Assembly: GCF_014204535.1 (NCBI RefSeq)
Contig: NZ_JACHLR010000017.1
Location: 1-64,000, forward strand
Source of the DNA: Novosphingobium chloroacetimidivorans
Lineage (GTDB): Bacteria > Pseudomonadota > Alphaproteobacteria > Sphingomonadales > Sphingomonadaceae
DNA length: 64,000 bases
Direction: 5' to 3'
Shown: positions 17,404 to 26,451 of the stretch, piece by piece
Layout of the letters: the number at the start of each line of letters is the position of its first letter
How positions within the stretch are numbered: position 1 is the stretch's first letter
Translations under genes and position numbers: made by a program
The notes under the pieces: generated by a model
What the model was told of the DNA's origin: nothing
The model's database searches: none
What the model saw: only the letters and a program-made list of their open reading frames with translations

Positions 17404-17553
17404 GTCCTCCCCGGACCGGGGAGGGGGACCGCTCGCGCAGCGAGGGGTGGTGGGGACTCGGGTCCTTACCCGCGCTTGCCGGCAAGGTCAGGAGATGCCG
17501 AGATTCCCCTCCACCACGCTGCGCGCGGTCCCCCTCCCCGTGCCGGGGAGGAC
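17404..17553. repeat. Palindromic intergenic element, variant copy E
   Basis: About 150 bp with variant ends GTCCTCCCCGG / CCGGGGAGGAC. First hairpin CTCGC-GCA-GCGAG (17432-17444), as in B but with the GCA loop. The middle differs from A-D, so it is a subfamily. A fragment of the standard end (GATCCTCCCCATG) follows near 17560, just before the uvrC stop. It lies 12 bases after copy D. Confidence 0.8.
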
Positions 17554-17593
17554 AGCCCGGATCCTCCCCATGTTGGGCAGGGGCAAAAACCCC

Positions 17594-19537
17594 TTACCCG
17601 CTTGGATGGTAGAAATCGTAGATCGCCTGCGCCACCGTGACGCTCACGCCCGGGGCGCGCTTCAGGTCGTCGAGGCTGGCCGCCCTGACCTTCCCCGCGG
17701 TGCCGAAGTGCAGCAGCAGCGCGCGCTTCCTTGCCGGGCCGATGCCTGGGATCTCGTCCAGCGGCGAGGCGCTGATCGCGCGGCTGCGCTTGGCGCGGTG
17801 GGCGCCGATGGCGAAGCGGTGCACCTCGTCGCGCAGGCGCTGGAGGTAGAACAGCAGCGGCGAGTTCACCGGCAGCATCTTCTCGCGCCCGTCGGGGAAG
17901 TGGAACACCTCGCGACCCTCACGCCCGTGGTGCGGGCCCTTGGCGATGGCGATCAGCGCGATGTCCTCGACGCCGAGTTCATCGATCACGCCCTTGACCG
18001 CGCTCATCTGGCCCTTGCCGCCGTCGATCAGCACCAGGTCGGGCCAGGTCCCGCCTTCGCGGTCTGGGTCCTCCTCCAGCACCCGGCCGAAGCGTCGCGC
18101 CATGACCTCGCGCATCATCGCGTAGTCGTCGTCGGTCTGGGCGGACTTGATGTTGAACTTGCGATACTGGCCCTTGATGAAGCCCTCCGGCCCGGCGACC
18201 ACCATAGCTCCGAGCGCCTTGCTGCCCGAGATGTGGCTGTTGTCGTAGACCTCGATCCGCTGCGGGATTTCCGGCAATTCGAGGAACTCGGTCAGCTCAG
18301 CCATGACCTTGGCCTGGGTGCCGCGCTCGGCAAGCCGGCGATCCAGAGCCTCCACCGCATTGCGCGTCGCCTGCGCCAGCAGGTTGCGCCGGTTGCCGCG
18401 CTGGGGGACCGAGATCTCGACCTTGCCGCCCGCCGCCTCGCGGAACGCCTCGGCCAGCAGGTCCGCCTCGGGCAGCTCGCGATCGACCAGGATCGTGCGC
18501 GCCGGCGGCACCTCCTCGTAGAATTGCGCCAGGAAAGCGGTCATGATCTCCGCCTCGGACAGCCCCTCGGTGTGCGTGGGGAAGAACGCCCGGTGGCCCC
18601 AGTTCTGGCCGCCGCGAATGAAGAACGCCTGCACGCCGACATGCCCGCCCTTGCAGGCCATCGCGAAGATGTCGGCATTGTCCATGCCCTCGGCGTTGAT
18701 CGCCTGGCTGCCCTGGATGAACGTCGCCGCGCGCAAGCGATCGCGCAGCATGGCCGCGCGCTCGAAGTCCAGGTTCTGCGCGGCCTCTGCCATCTGGCTC
18801 TCGATCTTCTTCTGCACGGCGTTGGACTTGCCGCCCAGGAAGTCCTTCGCCTCGCGCACCAGTTCGGCATAGCCCTCCTGGTCGATGCGGCCCACGCAGG
18901 GCGCCGAGCAGCGCTTGATCTGATAGAGCAGGCATGGCCGATCCCTCCGCGAAAAGAAGCTGTCGGTGCAGCTCCTCAGCAGGAACAGCTTCTGCAGCGC
19001 GTTGATCGTCACGTTCACCGAACCGGCGCTGGCGAACGGGCCGTAGTAATTGCCCACCGCCTTGCGTGCCCCCCGATGCTTGGTGATGCGCGGGAACTCG
19101 TGCTCCGAGCGCAGGAGGATGAACGGGAACGACTTATCGTCGCGCAGCAGCACGTTGTAGGGCGGGCGGAAGCGCTTGATCAGCTGCGCTTCCAGCAGCA
19201 GCGCCTCCGCTTCCGAGTTGGTGGTGACGATGGTCATCGACCGCGTCTGGCTGACCATGCGCTGCAGGCGGCCGGACAGGCGCTCCCACTGGGTGTAATT
19301 GGCCACCCGGTTCTTCAGCGCCCGTGCCTTGCCGACGTAGAGCACCTCGCCCTTGGCATCCTGCATGCGGTAGACGCCGGGGCGTGGCTTGAGCGTGCGC
19401 ACGGTGTCGCGGATCACCTCGACGCCGGCCTTCAGGTCGGGCTGGTCGGAGCCGCGCACGGTGTAAGTGGCGCGCTCCTCGTGGAAGCGCTCGGTGCCTT
19501 TGGGAAGATCGGGACGGCCGGCAGGGGTACGGGGCAT
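17594..19537 (-). CDS. uvrC: UvrABC excinuclease subunit C
   Basis: 647 residues, usual for alphaproteobacterial UvrC. The N-terminal GIY-YIG nuclease (PGVYRMQDAKGEVLYVGKARALKNR, here in parts: PGVYRMQDAKGEVLYVGKA) makes the 3' incision. The UVR segment with NLDFERAAMLRDRL contacts UvrB. The RNase-H-like domain (VYDNSHISG, DLVLIDGGKGQ) makes the 5' incision. Two helix-hairpin-helix motifs close the protein (IPGIGPARKRALL, APGVSVTVAQAIYDF). It works in cytoplasmic nucleotide excision repair with UvrA and UvrB, which are not in this window. The first 45 or so residues are poorly conserved, so the start could be further in. Confidence 0.97.
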   Translation of the reverse strand: MPRTPAGRPDLPKGTERFHEERATYTVRGSDQPDLKAGVEVIRDTVRTLKPRPGVYRMQDAKGEVLYVGKARALKNRVANYTQWERLSGRLQRMVSQTRSMTIVTTNSEAEALLLEAQLIKRFRPPYNVLLRDDKSFPFILLRSEHEFPRITKHRGARKAVGNYYGPFASAGSVNVTINALQKLFLLRSCTDSFFSRRDRPCLLYQIKRCSAPCVGRIDQEGYAELVREAKDFLGGKSNAVQKKIESQMAEAAQNLDFERAAMLRDRLRAATFIQGSQAINAEGMDNADIFAMACKGGHVGVQAFFIRGGQNWGHRAFFPTHTEGLSEAEIMTAFLAQFYEEVPPARTILVDRELPEADLLAEAFREAAGGKVEISVPQRGNRRNLLAQATRNAVEALDRRLAERGTQAKVMAELTEFLELPEIPQRIEVYDNSHISGSKALGAMVVAGPEGFIKGQYRKFNIKSAQTDDDYAMMREVMARRFGRVLEEDPDREGGTWPDLVLIDGGKGQMSAVKGVIDELGVEDIALIAIAKGPHHGREGREVFHFPDGREKMLPVNSPLLFYLQRLRDEVHRFAIGAHRAKRSRAISASPLDEIPGIGPARKRALLLHFGTAGKVRAASLDDLKRAPGVSVTVAQAIYDFYHPSG

Positions 19538-19581
19538 GCGCGCGATTTAGGAGTGCGGGATCGAAAAGGGAACAGCGCACG

Positions 19582-19610
19582 CGTCGTCCCGGGCCGAACC
19601 CGGGACGACG
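19582..19610. terminator. 12-bp-stem hairpin after TonB receptor gene
   Basis: Perfect stem CGTCGTCCCGGG / CCCGGGACGACG with a five-base loop, six bases beyond the stop of the minus-strand receptor gene. No T-tract. The same CCCGGG-loop-CCCGGG core recurs at 54487-54503, so it belongs to a short dispersed hairpin family as well as serving as a likely transcript end. Confidence 0.55.
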
Positions 19611-19616
19611 CTGACC

Positions 19617-22229
19617 CTAGAACATCTTGCGGAAGTCGATCCCGACCACCCGGCCTTGCGGCTGGCGATAGGCAGCCTGGTACGCCAGCGGCACCTGGCC
19701 GTTCTCGTCCGTCACCCGCTGGCGCTGGTCGAGCAGGTTGTCGACGGTGAACGACAGCCGCGCATTCTTTAAGAACGGCACCTTCTGCACCAGCGATTCC
19801 TGCTGCCCCAGGTTGACGAACGCCCGCAGGCTCAGGTCGAAGGTGCTGCCGAAGCGCAAGTCCGAGCTGCCGGGCAAGCCGCTGCCGTTGACCCGCGCCG
19901 GAGCGTTCCACTCGCCCTGGAGGCGCAGGCCGTAGCCGTTCTTGAACAGCCCGCCTTCGAACTCGATGGCGTGGCGCGGCACGCCGCCGGCGCCGATGGC
20001 GTTGCCGTCGAGCTGGTCGAGCTCGGCCGAGCCGGGGGCGATGCGCACCGTGTCGGTGAAGCGCCAGGTGTGGTAGACCGCGATGTTCCAGCGGCCTCCG
20101 CGACCGCCCGGCCCGCCGGGTCCGCCGCCGAAGCCGCCGCCAGGCCCGCCCCGGCCACCACCGCCGCCGCTCGCGTTCGAACCTCCGCTGGGAGGCGGGG
20201 GCGGCGGGGGTCCGCCAGCCCCCGGTCCCAACGCCTGGCCCAGCATCCCCATGGGACCGCCTCGCCCGCCGCGACCGCCGCCTTGCGCCTCCGCGCTGCC
20301 CAGGCGACCGCCGAAGTTCAGGCCCCAGCGCATGCGCGAGCTGGCGATTTCGTCGAAAGTCACCGGCCGGCGGTCGATCGTGACGAGCCGTCCCGAAGCG
20401 TCACGCGTCACCCGGCCGGGGAACGCCGCCTCGATCGCCGGCGTCAGCAGCGGGAACGACTGCGTCACGTCGCTCGAGCGATTGCGGAAGTACTCGACGA
20501 CCACGTTCGACCGCTCCAGGAAGCTCGCGATCGGTGGCAGCTGCCAGTTGACCGAAAGCTTGATGTCGCGCTGCTTCTCCGCGATCAGGTCCGGATTGCC
20601 GCCCGAGACGATCGTCACCAGCGCCGTCTCGCCGCGGGTGAAGTCGTAGGTGCTGACGTTGTACGACAGCACGTTGGGACTGCCCAGCTGGCTGAGCGAC
20701 GGCGCGGCCTCGTTGACGATGTAGCTGGCCTGGAAGCTGAGCTTGCTCGTGGGGTTCCAGGTCAGGCCCGCGCTCCAGTCCGTCAGCGTGCCGAAGTCGG
20801 AGAGATGGTCCAGCCCGCCCGAGAGGTTCAGCGTCCAGTCGCCGACCGCGCCCAGCACGTTCTCGCGCTTGCTGGTCAGCGGCAGCGAGAGGTTGACGCC
20901 GGCGGAGGCATCGCTGCGGTCGAGCACGAAGGCGCCCAGGTCGTTGCGGGTGTCGCGGTTGTCGCTGCGGCTATAGTCGAACCCGGCACGCACGGTCGCC
21001 GCTGCCTCGCCCGCGGGCAGGCGCAGCAGGTTGCCGGCCACGGTCACCAGCGAGCTGGCGGTCAGGTCTTTCGAGCGTGCGGTGTCGAAGCCGTTGTCGG
21101 CAAGGCTCGGCAGCGGTCCGGCAACCGCCAGCGTGCCCGCGGCTGCGGCGTTGCGCAGCCCGGCCAACTGGTCGGACGTCAGGCGACGGTCGACCTTGGT
21201 GGTCGCTTCGGTGTAGCCGGCATCCAGCGTGCCGGTGAGCTGCCAGCTGCCAAGCGGGCGGTTGTAGGCCAGGCCGGCCTGGAAGGCGTCCGAGGCCACC
21301 CGGGTGCGCAGCGGATCGTCCAGGCTGCGCAGCGCCGTGGAGCCATCCGGCGCGGTCAGCCGCACCGTGTCGAGGCCGGAGAGCGAGCGGGTGTCGGTGC
21401 GCGTGTAGGCGCCATTGACGGTCAGCGAGCCGCCCAAGCCGTCCTTGCCCAGACCCATCGCCGAAGTGCCGCCCAGCGTGATCACCCGGCTCGCGGCAGC
21501 CAGGCTGCGATTGCGCGCCGGATCGGGATCGCCGGCAACGGTCGGCACCGTCGCAGGGTCCTGGATCACGTTGCGCTCGGCTTCGGTGAGCAGCGAGGTG
21601 TCGGTGATCTTGGCCTCGATCGTGGTGCGCCGCTGGCCATCGATGCGGAAGGTGCCGGCCTCGACCTCGTAGTTCGAATATCCGCCCCGCGTCGGGTAAT
21701 TGAACTCGCCCGAAGCCTGCTTGCTCTGGTACTTGTCCTTGAGGATGATGTTCACGACGCGCTGGTTGGGCGGATAGCCGAAGCGCAGCGCCACTTCCTC
21801 GGGCAGCACCTGCATGCGGCGGATCGCCTCGGGCGGGATCGAGCGCATTTCGCGGAAGCTGGAGATGCGCTGGCCGTTGAGCAGGATCACCGGGCGACCC
21901 TCGCCCCGCCCTCGCCCGCTTCCGGTCTGCGGTGAGATCGCTTCGAGCAGTTCGTCGATCGAGGCGGCGCCATATGCAGCGATCTCCTCCTCGTCGAACA
22001 CGGCGACCGGCTGCTGAGGGGTCTGCACCTCGCCCTTGATGCGTCCGGCGACGACGACGATCTCGCCCGAGGCATCGACGCCGCTGCGCAGTTCTTCCTC
22101 TTCGTTTTCGTCCTCGTCAGCCTCGTTAGGCAATTGCGCCGTAGGCGGCGCCACCTTGGCCACCTCTTGGGCGAATGCCGCAATCGGGCTGACGCCGATC
22201 AGCAGGAAAGCGGTAAAAAGGGAACGCAC
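19617..22229 (-). CDS. TonB-dependent receptor with Gly/Pro-rich insert
   Basis: 870 residues. A signal peptide (ending near AFAQE) precedes an acidic linker, then a plug domain (EIVVVAGRIKGEVQTPQQ, VILLNGQRISSFREM, PPNQRVVNIIL) and an outer-membrane barrel ending in Phe. The GTG at 22229 is chosen because GGAGAA lies about six bases upstream and the signal peptide follows directly. Residues about 640-712 form a low-complexity stretch of Gly, Pro and Arg (GGRGGRGG, seven Pro in a row, repeated GGP units), unusual inside a barrel and predicted to be an extracellular or periplasmic disordered loop. The ligand is unknown. Divergent from infA. Confidence 0.88.
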   Translation of the reverse strand: MRSLFTAFLLIGVSPIAAFAQEVAKVAPPTAQLPNEADEDENEEEELRSGVDASGEIVVVAGRIKGEVQTPQQPVAVFDEEEIAAYGAASIDELLEAISPQTGSGRGRGEGRPVILLNGQRISSFREMRSIPPEAIRRMQVLPEEVALRFGYPPNQRVVNIILKDKYQSKQASGEFNYPTRGGYSNYEVEAGTFRIDGQRRTTIEAKITDTSLLTEAERNVIQDPATVPTVAGDPDPARNRSLAAASRVITLGGTSAMGLGKDGLGGSLTVNGAYTRTDTRSLSGLDTVRLTAPDGSTALRSLDDPLRTRVASDAFQAGLAYNRPLGSWQLTGTLDAGYTEATTKVDRRLTSDQLAGLRNAAAAGTLAVAGPLPSLADNGFDTARSKDLTASSLVTVAGNLLRLPAGEAAATVRAGFDYSRSDNRDTRNDLGAFVLDRSDASAGVNLSLPLTSKRENVLGAVGDWTLNLSGGLDHLSDFGTLTDWSAGLTWNPTSKLSFQASYIVNEAAPSLSQLGSPNVLSYNVSTYDFTRGETALVTIVSGGNPDLIAEKQRDIKLSVNWQLPPIASFLERSNVVVEYFRNRSSDVTQSFPLLTPAIEAAFPGRVTRDASGRLVTIDRRPVTFDEIASSRMRWGLNFGGRLGSAEAQGGGRGGRGGPMGMLGQALGPGAGGPPPPPPPSGGSNASGGGGGRGGPGGGFGGGPGGPGGRGGRWNIAVYHTWRFTDTVRIAPGSAELDQLDGNAIGAGGVPRHAIEFEGGLFKNGYGLRLQGEWNAPARVNGSGLPGSSDLRFGSTFDLSLRAFVNLGQQESLVQKVPFLKNARLSFTVDNLLDQRQRVTDENGQVPLAYQAAYRQPQGRVVGIDFRKMF

Positions 22230-22450
22230 GCCAGTTCTCCGAAGGTCTGCAGACTTCTCTGCGGATTTGCCTTGAACCAGCCCTTGCCGTGCGAGCCGGG
22301 CCAGCGACAAGCCGCGGAGTGCACCAAATTGTCGCAAGTGCGAACAAGTTCCCCTTAATACCGCAACTTTGCAGCGACACTTCCCTTTTGCACGCGTCAT
22401 GGCTATGTCGCGCGCCGATGATGACCATGAAAAACGGAAACTGATCGCCG

Positions 22451-22702
22451 ATGGCGAAAGAAGAACTCCTCGAGATGCGCGGCAAGGTAGTCGAGCTGCT
22501 ACCCAACGCGATGTTCCGGGTGGAGCTGGAAAACGGCCACGAAGTGCTCGGCCACACGGCCGGCAAGATGCGCAAGAACCGCATTCGCGTGCTTGTCGGC
22601 GATGAGGTGCTGTGCGAGCTGACCCCCTACGACCTGACGAAGGCACGCATCACCTACCGGTTCATGCCCGGTCGCGGCGGCCCCGGACCTGGCGCCTACT
22701 GA
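22451..22702 (+). CDS. infA: Translation initiation factor IF-1
   Basis: 83 residues: one S1/OB-fold domain matching IF-1 throughout ([39 protein letters not shown], seen in consecutive parts) with [11 protein letters not shown] and a short Gly/Pro C-terminal extension common in alphaproteobacteria. It binds the 30S A site with IF-2 and IF-3 during initiation. It heads the run infA-maf-RNase-yacG-tRNA-Phe on one strand. Its promoter should lie in 22230-22450, shared divergently with the TonB receptor. Confidence 0.98.
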   Translation: MAKEELLEMRGKVVELLPNAMFRVELENGHEVLGHTAGKMRKNRIRVLVGDEVLCELTPYDLTKARITYRFMPGRGGPGPGAY

Positions 22703-22761
22703 TCCCTGACGTCCGATCCGACGCCTGCGACGTGAACGCTCCCGCGGCAGCCGCGAACTCC

Positions 22762-23361
22762 ATGTCGGCACCTGCATCGCCCCTCGCTGCGTCGCCCCGG
22801 CTGATCCTGGCCTCTGCCAGTCCGCGGCGGCGAGAGTTGCTGGGACGTCTCGGGCTGACGGCCGATGCAGTGTCCGCTGCCGACATCGACGAGACTCCCG
22901 CGCCGCGTGAGGAGCCCCGTGCCTATGCCCGGCGCATGGCACGCGAAAAGGCGGCGGCCGTGGAAAGCGAAACCGCGTGCGTATTGGCGGGCGATACCGT
23001 GGTCGCGGTCGGTCGGCGCATCCTTCCCAAGGCCGAGGACGAGGCGACTGCACGCGCCTGCCTGGAACTGCTCTCCGGCCGGCGCCATCGCGTCCTGTCC
23101 GCCGTGGCGCTGCGCGCGCCGGACGGCACCGTGCGTGAGCGTTTGTCGGAAACCGTGGTACGCTTCAAGCAGCTCAGCCGCGAGGAGATCGCCGCCTATC
23201 TCGCCGGTGGCGAGTGGGAGGGCAAGGCCGGTGGCTACGCCATCCAGGGCGCCGCCGAAGGGCTAATCGCCTGGATTTCCGGCAGCCATTCGGGCGTAGT
23301 CGGGCTGCCCTTGTTCGAGACGCGCGCCTTGCTGCGCGCCGCCGGGTTCGCGATCGCCTAA
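22762..23361 (+). CDS. Maf-family nucleoside triphosphate pyrophosphatase
   Basis: 199 residues. The N-terminal ASASPRRRELL loop, ACVLAGDTVV and EGKAGGYAIQG are the substrate- and metal-binding motifs of Maf/YhdE/YceF pyrophosphatases, which hydrolyse dTTP, UTP or modified nucleotides to the monophosphate. Which Maf subtype is uncertain. ATG 22762 is preferred; an in-frame GTG at 22732 would add ten residues. It begins 59 bases after infA. Confidence 0.93.
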   Translation: MSAPASPLAASPRLILASASPRRRELLGRLGLTADAVSAADIDETPAPREEPRAYARRMAREKAAAVESETACVLAGDTVVAVGRRILPKAEDEATARACLELLSGRRHRVLSAVALRAPDGTVRERLSETVVRFKQLSREEIAAYLAGGEWEGKAGGYAIQGAAEGLIAWISGSHSGVVGLPLFETRALLRAAGFAIA

Positions 23362-23389
23362 GTGACTGGGCCAGCGTGACGGGGCGAGC

Positions 23390-24370
23390 GTGACGGGGCG
23401 AGCGTGGCTGGTCGAACACGGCATCGGCGAGGATCGCGCGGTCCTGGTCGACGCGAGCGAGATCCTTGCCGCGCGCTGCCAGCGCCATGACGGCCTCACC
23501 GCAGGACTGATCGCCGAAGCCAGGCTGATCGCGCGCACCAGCCGCGCGAGGCGCGGCACCGTCCTGTTCGACACGGGCGAGGAGGCGCTGGTCGACGGCT
23601 TGCCCTCCGACGCCCGCGAAGGCGCCGCCTTGCGCGTACAGGTCACCCGCGCGCGGCTGGCCGAGAAAGGCCGGTTCAAGCGCGCGCAAGTCCGAGCGAC
23701 GGACGCGCCGTCGCGCGCGGCGCCCACGCTTGCCGATGCCTTGCGCAACACGGGTGTTCCGGTGCGCACCGTGCGCCGCTTTCCCGAGGATCCCTGGCCC
23801 GAGCTGCTGGGCGAAGCACTCGATGGCATTGTGACTTTTCCCGGCGGCAGCCTCGTGCTCAGCCCCACCCCGGCGATGACGCTGATCGATATCGATGGCA
23901 CTCTCCCGCCCGCCGCGCTGGCCCGCGCTGCAGTCCCGGCGATCGCCGGTGCGATCGGCCGGCTCGACCTCGCGGGCTCGATCGGCATCGACTTCCCCTC
24001 GATCGAGAGTCGCGAAGATCGCCGCGCGCTCGACGAGACGCTGGCCGATGCGCTGGCAAGCTGGCCGCACCAGCGCACGGCGATTAACGGCTTCGGCTTC
24101 GTGCAGATCGTGTCGCGGCTGGAGCGCCCCTCGCTGCTGGCCATGGTCCAGCACGACCCCTGGCGCGCGGGCGCCCTGCTCCTGCTGCGCCGCCTGGAGG
24201 ACGAAACCCGCCCCGGCTTGCTCCTGGCGCTGGCGCATCCGCGGGTGATTGCCGCGGTCGAGCCAGGCTGGCGCGAGGAGGCCGCAAAACGCACCGGTCG
24301 CACCATAACGTGGCAAGCCGATGCCACGCTTGCACCGCTCGGCGGCTTCGCGCAGGCACTTGCATCATGA
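23390..24370 (+). CDS. Short RNase E/G-family protein
   Basis: 326 residues, shorter than RNase G (about 490). It starts with an S1-like fold (AWLVEHGIGEDRAVLVD, RGTVLFDTGEEALVDG) and continues into a catalytic-type region with LIDIDGT and IGIDFPSIESREDR, where family members bind Mg2+ through two Asp. It resembles the 'ribonuclease' found between maf and yacG in sphingomonads. Cutting of single-stranded RNA is inferred. GTG at 23390 is one of two GTGs in a duplicated GTGACGGGGCGAGC string; the other (23375) reads into an early stop in its frame. The stop overlaps the yacG start (ATGA). Confidence 0.82.
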   Translation: MTGRAWLVEHGIGEDRAVLVDASEILAARCQRHDGLTAGLIAEARLIARTSRARRGTVLFDTGEEALVDGLPSDAREGAALRVQVTRARLAEKGRFKRAQVRATDAPSRAAPTLADALRNTGVPVRTVRRFPEDPWPELLGEALDGIVTFPGGSLVLSPTPAMTLIDIDGTLPPAALARAAVPAIAGAIGRLDLAGSIGIDFPSIESREDRRALDETLADALASWPHQRTAINGFGFVQIVSRLERPSLLAMVQHDPWRAGALLLLRRLEDETRPGLLLALAHPRVIAAVEPGWREEAAKRTGRTITWQADATLAPLGGFAQALAS

Positions 24371-24534
24371 GTCGCACCGATCGCCCCTGCCCCATCTGCC
24401 GCAAGCCCCGTGTGCCCGAGCACAGCCCGTTCTGCTCCACCCGTTGCCGCGACCGCGACCTGCTGCAGTGGCTCGACGAAGGCTACGCCGTTCCCGGCCG
24501 CGCCGCGCCGCCGGCCGAAGCGGACGAAGATTGA
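24367..24534 (+). CDS. yacG: DNA gyrase inhibitor YacG (zinc protein)
   Basis: 55 residues. A four-cysteine zinc site CPIC...CSTRC is followed by RDRDLLQWLDEGYAVPG, the conserved YacG sequence. In E. coli YacG binds GyrB and blocks DNA binding by gyrase. The start overlaps the preceding stop as ATGA, so the two genes are translationally coupled. The acidic C-terminus (PAEADED) is typical of the family. Confidence 0.95.
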   Translation: MSRTDRPCPICRKPRVPEHSPFCSTRCRDRDLLQWLDEGYAVPGRAAPPAEADED

Positions 24535-24669
24535 AGCGGCCGCCCGGCAATCCCGCGATCAGGTGCGAAAGATCGAGTGCCGAAAATCGGGGTTGCCAAG
24601 CTGGATCGCCTTCGCCATAGGCGCCTCTCCAATCGCTCGCCGGCCTCTCGGGGCCGCCGCCGAAGCGAT

Positions 24670-24745
24670 GCCCGGGTAGCTCAGTTGGTAGAGCACATGA
24701 CTGAAAATCATGGTGTCGGCGGTTCGATTCCGTCCCCGGGCACCA
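24670..24745 (+). tRNA. tRNA-Phe (anticodon GAA)
   Basis: 76 bases with a 7-bp acceptor stem GCCCGGG/CCCGGGC, a D-arm with AGCTCAGTTGGTAGAGC, anticodon stem CATGA/TCATG around CTGAAAA (anticodon GAA at 24703-24705), T-arm with GGTTCGATTCC and encoded 3' CCA. It lies 135 bases after yacG on the same strand. No integrase or duplicated 3' end was seen, so it is not an occupied attachment site here. Confidence 0.98.
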
Positions 24746-24972
24746 CTTCCTTCCAGCTTTCGCGTCTTTCCTTGAGCTCCCGCTTCGGGGAGATCGCGTG
24801 CCGGACAGCTCTCGAGTTCGCCATTCCGCAGTGATGGAAGAACAGTCGCGGCATCGGCGTCTGGCCGAAGTTGGCGACGGAACTGCTGAGCGCACCACCG
24901 CGCTCCCGGCCGCCGGTTCATCATGCTGAAATAACTTCGGAACGCTGCACTGCGGTAGCCGTTGCGTCTCAC

Positions 24973-26268
24973 ATGCTCGGCTTGTCGCTGCCCGAACCCT
25001 ATATCCTCTGGCTGGCCGGCGCGGGCTTTCTGATCGCGCTGGTGGCCTGGCTGCCACTCGCGTTGAAGCGGCTGCCGCTGTCATTGCCGATCATCTGCAT
25101 CGGCATCGGCGCCCTGGTCTTCTCGCTTCCCGCAGTCGGCTTTCGGCCGATGCCGATGGACATGCCCAAGGTCACCGAGCGGCTGACCGAGTTCGTCGTG
25201 ATCATCGCGCTCATGGGCGCCGGGTTGAAGCTCGACCGCACGTTCAAATGGCACCGCTGGGGCGTCACCTGGAGGCTGCTCGCCGTTACCATGCCGCTGA
25301 GCATCGCCGCCATCACCCTGATCGCAGGCTGGGGCCTGGGCCTGAGCTGGACCGCGGCGCTGCTGCTTGGCGCGGCGCTTGCGCCGACCGACCCGGTTCT
25401 TGCCGCCGACGTCCAGGTCGGCCCGCCCAAGTGCGGCGAAGAGGACGAGGTGCGCTTCGGCCTTACTTCCGAAGCCGGGCTGAACGACGGCCTGGCGTTC
25501 CCGTTCGTCAATCTCGCGCTGGCGCTCGCACTCGCGGCCAGCACAGGCAAGCCCTGGCTGCAGGAATGGGTCCTGCACAGCGTGATATGGGAGATCGCGG
25601 TCGGCATCATCGTCGGCTGGCTGATCGGCAAGATGTTCGGTTGGCTGACCTTTCATGTGCCCGCCGAAACCAAGCTGGCCCAGACCGGCGACGGGCTGAT
25701 CGCCATCGCCGCCACCTTCATCTCCTATGGTGTGGCGGAGATCCTGGATTGCTACGGCTTCCTCGCCGTCTTCGTGACCGCTCTGGCGCTGCGGCGCTCG
25801 CACCGCGATCACGACTTCAATTACCAGATGCACGCGCTGACCGAGCAGGTGGAGCGCATCGCGATGATGGTGCTGCTGATCCTGTTCGGCGGGGCGGTGG
25901 TCGGTGGCATGTTGGCGCCGCTCCGCTGGCAGGACTGGCTCGCCGCGATCGCGATCATCCTGGCGGTGCGGCCGATCGCCGGCATGATCGCGATGATCGG
26001 CTTGAAGGCGGACCTGTCGGAGCGCCTGACCCTCGCCTTTTTCGGCATACGCGGGGTCGGCTCTTTCTATTACCTGGCCTATGCGCTCAACCACGGCAAG
26101 TTCGCGGAAGGCGACCGGCTGTGGGCGATCGTCGGACTGGTCGCGCTGCTTTCGATCCTGCTGCACGGGCTGACGGTAACCCCGATCATGCGCACGCTCG
26201 ACCGCTTGCACGGGCGCGACCCGGACGAAGATGAGGCGAAGCCCGAACCCGCCGGTGCGCCGGCTTGA
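24973..26268 (+). CDS. Cation:proton antiporter (CPA1/NhaP type)
   Basis: About 431 residues with some twelve hydrophobic segments. The ion-binding helix region reads AALAPTDPVLAADVQVG and later SEAGLNDGLAFPFVNLAL, the TDP and ND motifs of CPA1 Na+/H+ exchangers. A further conserved helix contains FFGIRGVGSFYYLAYAL. The C-terminal tail is short and charged, with no regulatory domain. It should exchange Na+ or K+ for H+ across the inner membrane in pH or salt homeostasis. The start at 24973 removes an Arg/Pro-rich leader; no strong ribosome site is visible. Confidence 0.9.
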   Translation: MLGLSLPEPYILWLAGAGFLIALVAWLPLALKRLPLSLPIICIGIGALVFSLPAVGFRPMPMDMPKVTERLTEFVVIIALMGAGLKLDRTFKWHRWGVTWRLLAVTMPLSIAAITLIAGWGLGLSWTAALLLGAALAPTDPVLAADVQVGPPKCGEEDEVRFGLTSEAGLNDGLAFPFVNLALALALAASTGKPWLQEWVLHSVIWEIAVGIIVGWLIGKMFGWLTFHVPAETKLAQTGDGLIAIAATFISYGVAEILDCYGFLAVFVTALALRRSHRDHDFNYQMHALTEQVERIAMMVLLILFGGAVVGGMLAPLRWQDWLAAIAIILAVRPIAGMIAMIGLKADLSERLTLAFFGIRGVGSFYYLAYALNHGKFAEGDRLWAIVGLVALLSILLHGLTVTPIMRTLDRLHGRDPDEDEAKPEPAGAPA

Positions 26269-26451
26269 CGACCCGGCCCCGTTTCCGAGCCCCACAGCAC
26301 CCGACGGCGACACCGGTCTCCTTCAAGACGGCCGCACTACGTCCCCGAAGGGCAATCCCGTCGCAAAATGTCGCGTTTGCGAGATCGCTTCTTGCCGGTG
26401 TGAACAAAGGTCGGATAGTCCGCATCGACCATTAGGACCAAGGCGATAGAT

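Noticed and set aside
2888..17553. CRISPR array
   Set aside because: The repeated units are about 140 bp, few, palindromic and irregularly spaced; there are no 25-40 bp repeats with regular spacers and no cas genes.
24670..24972. tRNA-Phe as an integration site for a genomic island
   Set aside because: No integrase gene and no repeated tRNA 3' end were seen downstream; an antiporter gene follows.
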